From positions 186,001-250,000 of the forward strand of contig SCOE01000003.1 of the NCBI GenBank assembly GCA_005503065.1: a stretch of DNA of 64,000 bases. The letters are read 5' to 3'. This document shows, one piece after another, positions 10,120-18,400 of this stretch (positions within the stretch are counted from its first letter, which is position 1; each line of letters begins with the position of its first letter). The position numbers were made by a program, and so were the translations under genes. The notes under the pieces were generated by a model, which worked only from the letters and a program-made list of their open reading frames with translations, was not told where the DNA came from and made no database searches. The stretch is from Comamonadaceae bacterium ALPHA2B (GTDB taxonomy: Bacteria > Pseudomonadota > Gammaproteobacteria > Burkholderiales > Burkholderiaceae_C).

Positions 10120-11185
10120 CGCGCACCTCGAACTTGGTGGGCTTGTTGAAGCTCTCGCGTTCGTTCCTCACCCAGTCGGCCACCCAGTCGAGCATCGCGC
10201 CCAGGGGCACGACGGGGTAGCCGAAGAGCCGGTTGGCCAGCGTCGTGTCCGACAGCAGCGCAGTGGGCGCTTCCTGGCCCGCCACCTTCGGCTCGACGCC
10301 GAGGCGGCGCGCGAATTCGGCCACCAGCCAGCGCACCGAGATCGTCTCCGGGCCGGTGCAGTTGATCGGCGTGGGCGGCACGGTGCAATGGCGCAGGCTG
10401 CGCAGCACCTGCGCGTTGGCGTCGCCCTGCCAGATCACGTTGACATGCCCCATGGTGAGGTCGACCGCCTCGCCGCGGTGCACCTTGGAGCAGATGTCGA
10501 AGAGCACGCCGTAGCGCATGTCGATCGCGTAGTTCAGGCGGAACAGCCGCCCCGGCGTGCCGTGCCTGGCGCCGAAGTACTCGAACATGCGCTCGCGGCC
10601 GATGCACGACTGCGCGTATTCGCCGATGGGCGCCGGCGTGCCGAGCTCACTCGCGCCCTGCCGGCCCACCGGCGTGAGCGCATACACGTTGCCGGTGGAG
10701 AAGGCCACGATGCGCGCATCGCGAAAGGTGTCGGCCACCAGCGCCGGCACGTGCGTGTTCATGGCCCAGGTGAGGGCCTGGTTGCCGCTGGCGCCGAACT
10801 TGTGGCCGGCGGCGAAGATGATGTTGGGCACGCGCGGCAGCGCCTCGAGCGCGGCCCGGTCGAGCAGGTCGCAGGCGATGGTCTCGATGCCCCAGCCCTC
10901 GAGCCGCTCGCGCACCGCCGGGTCGCTGAAGCGGGCAACGCCGATCACGCGCTTGTGCGGCGCCGCGTTCTTGGCCAGGCGCGCCAGCGTGGGGCCCATC
11001 TTGCCGGCCACGCCGAGGATCATCAGGTCGCCCTCGACCTGCGCCAGGTCGTCGACCAGGGCCTGCGTGGGCCGCGCGAGGAAGTCGTCGAGCGCCTCGA
11101 CCGACGCGAAGGCCGCCGGGAGCTGCGCCGGATCCAGCAGGGGAACAGGCGCGTTCTGCGGACGCTGCGCGGTGGCGATCGACAT
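10106..11185 (-). CDS. NAD(P)-binding epimerase/dehydratase-like oxidoreductase
   Basis: 359 aa extended-SDR (Rossmann) protein. The nucleotide loop is ILGVAGKMGPTLARL (residues 57-70), and later FSTGNVY (Ser164) and GEYAQSC match the catalytic Ser and Tyr (Tyr190). The usual YxxxK lysine is replaced by Cys194, which is odd for this family. ATG at 11185 is preferred over an upstream start because the promoter -10 box lies at 11221-11226. First gene of the operon. Could act on a sugar or sugar acid (uronate-dehydrogenase-like); not proven. Confidence 0.8.
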   Translation of the reverse strand: MSIATAQRPQNAPVPLLDPAQLPAAFASVEALDDFLARPTQALVDDLAQVEGDLMILGVAGKMGPTLARLAKNAAPHKRVIGVARFSDPAVRERLEGWGIETIACDLLDRAALEALPRVPNIIFAAGHKFGASGNQALTWAMNTHVPALVADTFRDARIVAFSTGNVYALTPVGRQGASELGTPAPIGEYAQSCIGRERMFEYFGARHGTPGRLFRLNYAIDMRYGVLFDICSKVHRGEAVDLTMGHVNVIWQGDANAQVLRSLRHCTVPPTPINCTGPETISVRWLVAEFARRLGVEPKVAGQEAPTALLSDTTLANRLFGYPVVPLGAMLDWVADWVRNERESFNKPTKFEVRDGAF

Positions 11186-11220
11186 GGCTCGGGACTCCGG
11201 AAATCGTGTGCGTTGGACCA

Positions 11221-11249
11221 AGCTTAGGCGGCGCCTGCGTGCGTGTCAA
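11221..11249 (-). promoter_or_regulatory. Sigma70 promoter of the 11185-3924 operon
   Basis: On the minus strand there is a perfect -35 box TTGACA (11249-11244), a 17-base spacer, and the -10 box TAAGCT (11226-11221). The transcript would begin about 30 bases before the ATG at 11185. The -35 box overlaps the inverted repeat at 11246-11261. Confidence 0.8.
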
Positions 11250-11261
11250 CCGTTTGGTTGA
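11246..11261. promoter_or_regulatory. TetR-type operator overlapping the -35 box
   Basis: Perfect inverted repeat TCAACC-GTTT-GGTTGA with 6-base arms. It covers four bases of the TTGACA -35 box of the downstream operon, so a bound repressor would block RNA polymerase. The nearest regulator gene is the TetR gene starting at 11979 and ending at 11332, just upstream on the same strand. Confidence 0.7.
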
Positions 11262-11331
11262 AAAAGAGCAGACGCTCGGCTTGCCGCTTCCACGCGCGGC
11301 CGAAAGCCTCAGGAATGGAGCGGCCGCGCGC

Positions 11332-11979
11332 TCAGGGCCGCAGGCCGGCCATGGCGAACTCGACCACGTGCCGCCGGTACGACTCGACCGCGCGGCCCTC
11401 GGTCAGGTCACGTCCGAAGATGGACGAGAGCGTGAGCCGGTTCGAGAAGAAGAAGTACGACATGCCCGCCACCGACACGTACAGCTCGACCGGGTCGATG
11501 CCCTTGCGGAAGAGCTTGGCCGCGATGCCGCGCTTGAGCGTGCGGGCGATGAGCTCGATCAGCGGCGAGTTGGTCTCGCGGATGGCGCGCGAGTCGCGCA
11601 CGTGCACCGCGCCGTGCGCGTTCTCGTGGTTCAGCAGGCCGATGAAATCGGGGTGCCGCGCCAGGTAGTCGAAGGAGAAGCCGATCAGCGCCGCCATGGC
11701 CTCGGCGGGCGCCATGTCGCCGAGGTGCAGGTCGCGCTCTAGCGAGCGGATCTCGCTGTAGACCACCTCGAGCGCGGTGCGGTAGAGGTCTTCCTTGCTG
11801 CCGTAGTAGTAGTAGATCAGCTGCTTGTTGACGCCCGCGCGCGCCGCGATCTCGTTCACGCGCGCACCGGCCAGTCCCTTGGCGGCGAACTCGGCGCGGG
11901 CCGCCTCCAGGATGGCGGCACGTGCGGCGCCCTGCTCCGGATCGTTGGGCGAGGGGGCGGCTGCGCGGCGGGACGGCAT
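11332..11979 (-). CDS. TetR-family transcriptional regulator
   Basis: 215 aa DNA-binding protein. The N-terminal HTH (about residues 35-65) shows [27 protein letters not shown], typical of the TetR family. The C-terminal ligand domain contains the [15 protein letters not shown] segment seen in RutR/NemR-like members with a TetR_C_6-type fold. It lies 146 bases upstream of the oxidoreductase-led operon on the same strand and is the probable ligand-responsive repressor acting at 11246-11261. Inducer unknown. The start is ATG at 11979. Confidence 0.92.
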   Translation of the reverse strand: MPSRRAAAPSPNDPEQGAARAAILEAARAEFAAKGLAGARVNEIAARAGVNKQLIYYYYGSKEDLYRTALEVVYSEIRSLERDLHLGDMAPAEAMAALIGFSFDYLARHPDFIGLLNHENAHGAVHVRDSRAIRETNSPLIELIARTLKRGIAAKLFRKGIDPVELYVSVAGMSYFFFSNRLTLSSIFGRDLTEGRAVESYRRHVVEFAMAGLRP

Positions 11980-12166
11980 GAAAGCGGCGGGACGAAACGG
12001 TCGGGGGAGCGCGATTATCCGCGCGCACCCCGGGCACGGCGGGGGCGGCGCCATCGGAGTAGGATCACGAGTTCTGCCCGCCGGCCCGCGCCGCGCGGCC
12101 CACGCCCCCGGGGCAGTCCCGCTTTCGCTTCTCCCTGACATCCACGGACCCAAGGAACGACGCTTC

Positions 12167-13603
12167 ATGACCTACCCCAACACGCAACTGCTGATCGCCA
12201 ACGAATGGGTCGATGCCCAGGGCGGCAAGACCCTCGACGTGCTCAACCCCGCCACCGGCAAGACGATCGGCACCGTGGCCCATGCGGCCATCGCCGACCT
12301 GGACCGCGCGCTGGCCGCGGCGCAGAAGGGCTTCGAGGTGTGGCGCGACACCACGGTCTACGAGCGCGCGGCCGTCATGCGCCGTGCCGCCGCGCTGCTG
12401 CGCGAGCGTGCCGAGGAGATCGCGCGGCTGCTCACGCAGGAACAGGGCAAGCCGCTGGGCGAGGCCAAGGTCGAGGTGAACGCCGGCGCCGAAATCATCG
12501 AGTGGTTCGCCGACGAGGGCCGCCGCGTGTACGGCCGCATCGTCCCGGGCCGCAACCTGGCCGCGACGCAGATGGTGCTCAAGGAGCCCGTGGGCCCAGT
12601 GGCCGCCTTCACGCCCTGGAACTTCCCGATCAACCAGATCGTTCGCAAGATCGGCGCCGCGCTGGCCACCGGCTGCTCCTTCCTGTGCAAGGCGCCGGAA
12701 GAAACGCCCGCCTCGCCCGCCGCCCTGCTCAAGTGCTTCGTCGATGCCGGCATCCCGGCCGGCGTGGTCGGCCTGGTGTTCGGCAACCCGGCCGAGATCT
12801 CCAACTACCTGATCCCGCACCCGATCATCCGCAAGGTCACCTTCACCGGCTCCACCGCCGTGGGCAAGCAGCTGGCCGCCCTGGCAGGCCAGCACATGAA
12901 GCGCGTGACGATGGAACTGGGCGGCCACGCCCCGGTCATCGTGGCCGAAGACGCCGACGTGTCGCTGGCCGTGAAGGCGGCCGGCGCCGCCAAGTTCCGC
13001 AATGCGGGCCAGGTGTGCATCTCGCCGACGCGCTTCCTGGTGCATTCGAGCATCCAGGAGGAATTCACCAAGGCCTTCGTCGCCTACACGCAGAAGCTCA
13101 AGCTGGGCGACGGCCTGGCCGAAGGCACCACGCTGGGCCCGCTGGCCAACGCCCGCCGCGTGACGGCCATGGCCGGCGTGGTGGAAGACGCCCGCAAGCG
13201 CGGCGCCGAGGTGCTGACCGGCGGCGAGCGCGTGGGCGACACGGGCAACTTCTTCGCGCCGACCATCATCAGCAACCTGCCGTTGGAGTCGGACCTGTTC
13301 AACAACGAGCCCTTCGGCCCGATCGCCGGCATCCGCGGCTTCGACCGGCTGGAGGACGCGATCGCCGAGGCCAACCGCCTGCCCTATGGCCTGGCCTCGT
13401 ACGCGTACACCCGCTCGTTCAAGAACGTGCAGCTGCTGGCCAACAAGGTCGAGGCTGGCATGGTCTGGATCAACCAGCCCGCCCTGCCCTCGGCCGAACT
13501 GCCCTTCGGCGGCATCAAGGACTCGGGCTACGGCACCGAGGGCGGCCCGGAGGCGATGGAGGCGTATCTCAACACCAAGTCGGTGGCGGTGGTCGGGGTC
13601 TGA
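12167..13603 (+). CDS. NAD(P)-dependent aldehyde dehydrogenase (succinate-/ketoglutarate-semialdehyde type)
   Basis: 478 aa. It shows [21 protein letters not shown] (cofactor loop), MELGGHAP (general-base Glu near 249) and [14 protein letters not shown] (catalytic Cys near 284). This is the SSADH-like branch, which also includes alpha-ketoglutarate semialdehyde dehydrogenase. It diverges from the TetR gene (187-base gap) and is followed by a strong terminator. If the DapA-like enzyme releases a semialdehyde, this would be the next step, but that link is inference. Confidence 0.93.
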   Translation: MTYPNTQLLIANEWVDAQGGKTLDVLNPATGKTIGTVAHAAIADLDRALAAAQKGFEVWRDTTVYERAAVMRRAAALLRERAEEIARLLTQEQGKPLGEAKVEVNAGAEIIEWFADEGRRVYGRIVPGRNLAATQMVLKEPVGPVAAFTPWNFPINQIVRKIGAALATGCSFLCKAPEETPASPAALLKCFVDAGIPAGVVGLVFGNPAEISNYLIPHPIIRKVTFTGSTAVGKQLAALAGQHMKRVTMELGGHAPVIVAEDADVSLAVKAAGAAKFRNAGQVCISPTRFLVHSSIQEEFTKAFVAYTQKLKLGDGLAEGTTLGPLANARRVTAMAGVVEDARKRGAEVLTGGERVGDTGNFFAPTIISNLPLESDLFNNEPFGPIAGIRGFDRLEDAIAEANRLPYGLASYAYTRSFKNVQLLANKVEAGMVWINQPALPSAELPFGGIKDSGYGTEGGPEAMEAYLNTKSVAVVGV

Positions 13604-13631
13604 CCGGCCGCGCGGCACACGCCCCACGCAA

Positions 13632-13659
13632 AACGCCGGCCTTCAGGGCCGGCGTTTTT
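13632..13659 (+). terminator. Rho-independent terminator after the aldehyde dehydrogenase gene
   Basis: Perfect 10-base stem AACGCCGGCC / GGCCGGCGTT around the loop TTCAG, followed by a T run on the plus strand; A bases on the 5' side would also serve minus-strand transcripts. It lies between convergent genes ending at 13603 (+) and 13685 (-), so it probably stops both. Confidence 0.9.
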
Positions 13660-13684
13660 CATTGGAGCGTTGGGAAGACGCGCC

Positions 13685-14659
13685 TCACTGCGGCTTGGCC
13701 AGCCCCAGCTTGTCGATGACGGCCTTCTCGCGCTGCACGGTGTTCTGCGCGAACTTCGCGTAGTCGGCGCTGTTCATGTAGATGGGCTGCATGTCGTACT
13801 TGGCCAGCGTGGCGACGTAGCTGGGGTCTTCCATCGCCTTCTTGAACGCGTCGTGCAGGCGCTTGACGACCTCGGGCGGCGTGCCCTTGGGCGCGCCGAT
13901 GCCGAAGGGCGAGTTCTGCACGATGTCGTAGCCCAGCTCCTTGAGCGTGGGCGCGTCGGGGAACTTGGCCAAGCGCTTGTCGCCCCAGGTGTTGAGCACG
14001 CGCAGCTTGCCGGCTTCGACCTGCGGCGCGAAGCCGGTGGAGTCGGCCGCGGCCATCACATGGCCTGCGAGCACCGACTGCATCAGCTCGGCGCTGCCTT
14101 TGTACGGGATGTGCTGCAGCTCGATGCCGGCCTGCTGCGCCACGATCTCGGTCGTCAGGTGCGGGCTGGTCAGCGTGCCGGTGGAGCCGTAGGTGAGCTT
14201 GCCCGGGTTGGCCTTGGCGTACGCGACGAAGTCGGACCAGGTCTTGAGCGGGCTGTCGGTGGGCACCACGATGCCGAAGGCGTAGCCGGTCACGTTGATG
14301 ACGTAGCTGATGTCCTTGATCGGATCCCAGTTGATCTTGGTCGTGTAGCCCAGGCGGAACACGCCCAGCGGGATCTGCGCGATGGTGTAGCCGTCGGCCG
14401 CCGCCGTCTGCAGCTGCTGCGCCGGCAGCGTGCCGCCCGCGCCGGGCTTGTTCTCGATGATGACCGGATGGCCCAGCACGCGCGCGGCGTTGTCGGCCAG
14501 CGAGCGCATCGTGATGTCGGTGGGCCCGCCCGCGGGGAAGGCGATCACCAGCTTGATCGGCTTCTCGGGAAAGGTCTTCCAGGCCTGGGCGTGGGCATGG
14601 GGTGCGGCGAGGCAGACGGCGGCCATCGCGGCGGCGCCCAGCAGGGAACGACGGAACAT
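13685..14659 (-). CDS. Bug-family (tripartite tricarboxylate) solute-binding protein
   Basis: 324 aa periplasmic protein. The signal peptide ends near residue 25 (HAHAQAWK). The family signature follows: YPDKPI-like FPEKPIKLVIAFPAGGPTDI, then VIIENKPGAGG and the beta-hairpin region. Bug proteins bind carboxylic acids and are greatly expanded in Burkholderiales. No TctA/TctB membrane genes lie beside it, as is common for orphan Bug proteins. The start is ATG at 14659. Confidence 0.93.
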   Translation of the reverse strand: MFRRSLLGAAAMAAVCLAAPHAHAQAWKTFPEKPIKLVIAFPAGGPTDITMRSLADNAARVLGHPVIIENKPGAGGTLPAQQLQTAAADGYTIAQIPLGVFRLGYTTKINWDPIKDISYVINVTGYAFGIVVPTDSPLKTWSDFVAYAKANPGKLTYGSTGTLTSPHLTTEIVAQQAGIELQHIPYKGSAELMQSVLAGHVMAAADSTGFAPQVEAGKLRVLNTWGDKRLAKFPDAPTLKELGYDIVQNSPFGIGAPKGTPPEVVKRLHDAFKKAMEDPSYVATLAKYDMQPIYMNSADYAKFAQNTVQREKAVIDKLGLAKPQ

Positions 14660-14995
14660 GGGGGTGGGGTCTCCCGATATGGATTGGAACGAAGGCGCCA
14701 TTGGGCCGGCCCGGCTCCGATGCGGCAATCGGTGAAGTCCCGGCCCGTGTCGCCTTGGCGATGCTCTTGTTTCGATAGCTGCTCGCGCCCGCCGGACGGG
14801 CGCTGTAGGCCGATTGGGCTTGAAGATCCGGCGCTGTGCGACGCTGAGGCCGCCCCGCGTCAGGCCGCCTGCGCGACGGCCGCGCCATGGCGCGCCACGT
14901 CCCGGCTGCCGGGTATCGGCGGCTCCAACCGGCCCTGGTGGAGGGCGTGCCGGTCGTCGAGGATCGTGCGCCTGCAGGTGTCGCTCGAAGCGCGC
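14660..14995. other. Intergenic stretch with a family A repeat, no gene seen
   Basis: 336 bases between the start of the Bug gene and the end of the VF530 gene, both on the minus strand. It must hold the Bug promoter and leader. The only clear structure is the family A repeat at 14760-14826. I see no convincing coding frame or RNA gene in the rest. Confidence 0.6.
14760..14826. repeat. Dispersed palindromic repeat, family A (copy 2)
   Basis: Reverse orientation to copy 1: GATAGCTGCTCGCGCCC, then GGACGGGCGCTGTAGGCC, ending GGGCTTGAA. The central GCGCCCG/CGGGCGC palindrome is intact, and the flanks match the copies at 3855 and 56119. Confidence 0.75.
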
Positions 14996-15286
14996 TCAGG
15001 CCGGATCGTTGCCCGCCGCCCGCGCACGTCGGTCGTCGCGCAGCATGAACAGGTACAGGCTCTCGACCTTCTCGCGCGCCCAGGGCGTCTTGCGCAGGAA
15101 CTTGAGGCTCGAGGCGATGCTCGGGTCGGCGGTGAAGCAGCGGATGGGAATGCGCGCGCCCAGGTCGTCCCAGCCGTAGCGCGCCACCAGCGCCGTGACG
15201 ATGGCCTCCAGCGTCAGCCCATGCAGCGGGTTGCGGGGCTGCGCGGGCGGCGGTGCAGGCGGGGACGTGTCGGTCATCGGCGGCAT
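14996..15286 (-). CDS. VF530 (DUF2132) family small DNA-binding-like protein
   Basis: 96 aa. The core [16 protein letters not shown], then [14 protein letters not shown], then [17 protein letters not shown] is the invariant VF530 pattern, a small family with a SAP-like/DNA-binding fold of uncertain role. The start is at 15286 or at an internal Met codon at 15277 (MTDTS). It stands alone downstream of uvrA on the same strand with a repeat between them. Confidence 0.88.
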   Translation of the reverse strand: MPPMTDTSPPAPPPAQPRNPLHGLTLEAIVTALVARYGWDDLGARIPIRCFTADPSIASSLKFLRKTPWAREKVESLYLFMLRDDRRARAAGNDPA

Positions 15287-15347
15287 TCTCGCGTGTGTGC
15301 GGGCGCGCCATGCCTTGATGGCGCAACGATCCGGACGCCCGAAAGAC

Positions 15348-15416
15348 GAAAGTGCAATCGGCCGCCAGCGCCCGTCCCGCGGGCGCTGGCGCCAAACTCG
15401 TCACGAACGTGACGAT
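15348..15416. repeat. Dispersed repeat, family A2 (copy 1)
   Basis: Contains TGCAATCGG, the palindrome GCCAGCGCCCG/GCGGGCGCTGGC, and an AACTCGTCACGAACGTGACGAT tail split across the element. A second copy with the same order is at 32327-32397. It lies just downstream of the uvrA stop and may act as its terminator. Confidence 0.65.
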
Positions 15417-15430
15417 CTCGAAAGGCCGCT

Positions 15431-18400
15431 TCAGCGCGCCAGCACCGGCGCCAGCGCCACCCCCGTGTGCGTGCCCAGGCGCACCACCTCTTCAGGCGGC
15501 GCCGAGGCGACGACACGCCCGCCCTGGCCGCCACCTTCCGGTCCCAGGTCCACGATCCAGTCGGCTTCGGCGATGAGGTCGAGGTCGTGCTCGATCACGA
15601 CCACGCTGTGGCCGCCATTGACCAGGCGGTGCAGCACGTGGATGAGCTTCTCCACGTCGGCCATGTGCAGGCCCACGGTCGGCTCGTCGAGCACGTAGAG
15701 CGTGTGCGGCGCCTTGTTGCCGCGGCGCGTGACGTCGTCGCGCACCTTCGAGAGCTCCGTGACCAGCTTGATGCGCTGCGCCTCGCCGCCCGACAGCGTG
15801 GGCGAGGGCTGGCCGAGCGTGAGGTAGCCCAGCCCCACGTCCTTGAGCAGCTGCAGCGGATGGCTGATGACGGGCATGCTGGCGAAGAACTCGACGGCCT
15901 CGTCGACCTCCATCTGCAGCACGTCGCCGATGCTCTTGCCGCGCCAGGTGACGGCCAGCGTCTCGGGGTTGAAGCGCGCGCCATGGCAGCTCTCGCAAGG
16001 CACCTTCACGTCGGGCAGGAAGCTCATCTCGATGGTGCGCACGCCCGCGCCTTCGCAGGTCGGGCAGCGGCCCTCGCCGGTGTTGAAGCTGAAGCGCCCC
16101 GGGCCGTAGCCGCGGGCCTTGGCCTCCAGCGTGTCGGCGAAGAGCTTGCGGATCGTGTCCCAGAAGCCGATGTAGGTGGCGGGGCAGCTGCGCGGCGTCT
16201 TGCCGATCGGGGTCTGGTCGACCTCGAGCACGCGGTCGATCTCCTCGTAGCCGGCCACGCCGGTGCAGCCGGCCCACCGGGGGCGCTTGCCCGCCGCATC
16301 CGCGTCGCGCCCGGCCTTGGTCGAGCGCTGCTGCACGATGGCCTGCACGTTGTCCAGCAGCACGTCGCGCGCCAGCGTGGACTTGCCCGACCCGCTGACG
16401 CCGGTGACGACCACCAGGCGGTTGAGCGGGATGCTGACGTCGACCGACTGCAGGTTGTGCAGGTTCGCGCCGGCCACCGCGAGCCAGGACACCGCGCCCT
16501 CGCCGTCCTCGGCGGTTTCCGACACCAGGCGCCGCGCATGCAGCGGGTGCCGGATCGCGTCGCGCAGGTAGCGGCCGGTCAGCGACTCCTCGGACCGCTG
16601 GACCTCGTCCACCGTGCCCTGCGCAACCACGCGGCCGCCGCGCTTGCCGGCGCTGGGCCCAATGTCGATCACATGGTCGGCGCGGCGGATGGTGTCCTCG
16701 TCGTGCTCGACCACCACCAGCGTGTTGCCCTTGTCGCCCAGCTTGTGCAGGGCGTCGAGCAGGATCTGGTTGTCGCGCGCATGCAGGCCGATGGTCGGCT
16801 CGTCGAGCACGTAGCACACGCCCTGCAGGTTGCTGCCCAGCTGGGCAGCCAGGCGGATGCGCTGTGCCTCGCCGCCCGAGAGCGTGGGCGCACCGCGGTC
16901 CAGCGTGAGGTAGCCCAGGCCCACTTCCTCGAGGAACTCGAGCCGGCTCTTGATCTCGGGGATCAGGTCGCGGGCGATGTCGGCCTCGCGGCCGCTCATG
17001 GCCAGGGTCTCGACCCATTTCCGGATGTCGGTGACCGACAGGTGCGCGATGTCGGCGATGCCCACGCCCGCGAAACGCACGGCGCGCGCCGTGGCATTGA
17101 GGCGCGTGCCCTCGCAGGTCGGGCAGGCGACGTCGGCCACGTCCTCGACGTCCGGCTCGGCGAAGGTCTGCTCGCGGCCGCGGTTGTCCTCGGCCATTGT
17201 CGAATCGTCCAGCGCCTTGCGCTGCTCCTTCGTCAGCTTCACGCCCGTGCCCACGCAGTCGGGGCACCAGCCGTGCTTGCTGTTGTACGAGAACAGGCGC
17301 GGGTCCAGCTCGGCGTACGAGGTGGCGCACACCGGGCAGGCCCGCAGGGTCGAGAAGACCTGCACGCGGCCGATGCCGGCGGTGGAGCTGCCGGCCAGCA
17401 TGGCGGCCTTGAGGCCCGTGAGGCCGTGCAGCACATGCACCACGCCCTTGCCGTGCTCCAGCGCCGTGGCCAGCACCGCGCGCAGTTCGGCCTCGCGCGC
17501 AGGTTCGATGTCGAGGCTGGCCACCGGCAGTTCGATGGTGTGCTCCTTGAAGCGGTCGAGGCGCGGGAAGCCCGTGGTGGGCAGGAACTCGCCGTCCACC
17601 CGCAGGTGCGTGTAGCCGCGCGGCCGCGCCCAGTCGGCCAGTTCGGTGTAGACGCCCTTGCGGTTGACCACCAGCGGCGCGAGCAGGCCGATGTGCTGCC
17701 CCTTGAAGGTGCGGATCAGCTGCGCCGCGATGCTGTCGGGCGTCTGCGGCTGCACCGCCGCGCCGTCGAAGATGCAGTGCTGCACGCCGAGCTTGACGTA
17801 GAGCAGGCGCAGGAAGTGCCACACCTCGGTCGTGGTGCCCACCGTGCTCTTGCGCCCGCCGCGCGACAGGCGCTGCTCGATCGCCACCGTGGGCGGGATG
17901 CCGTACACCGCATCCACCTCGGGCCGGCCCGCCGGCTGCACGATGCTGCGCGCGTACGCGTTGAGCGACTCGAGATACCGGCGCTGCCCTTCGTTGAAGA
18001 GGATGTCGAAGGCCAGCGTGGACTTGCCCGAGCCGCTGACGCCCGTGACGACCGTGAAGCGTCCGCGCGGGATGTTGACCGACAGGTGCTTGAGGTTGTG
18101 CTCGCGCGCATTGACGATCTCGATCGCGTCGCGACCGGGTGCTGCGGCCGCCACGTAGCGTGGTGTCTTCTCGCGCACGGCCAGCGCGGCCGGGCCGAGC
18201 GCAGCTTCATAAGCCGCCAGCGCCGCCCCCGTGTGCGTGCCCGTGAGCGTGCGCACGTGCTCGGGCGTGCCCACGGCCACCACCTGCCCGCCGCCCTCGC
18301 CGCCCTCGGGGCCGAGGTCGATCACCCAGTCGCTGGCGCGGATGACGTCGAGGTTGTGCTCGATCACCACGATGGAATGGCCCGCGTCGAGCAGCTTGCG

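Noticed and set aside
13685-14659. Complete tripartite tricarboxylate transporter
   Set aside because: Only the Bug binding protein is present; no TctA or TctB genes lie in the window.
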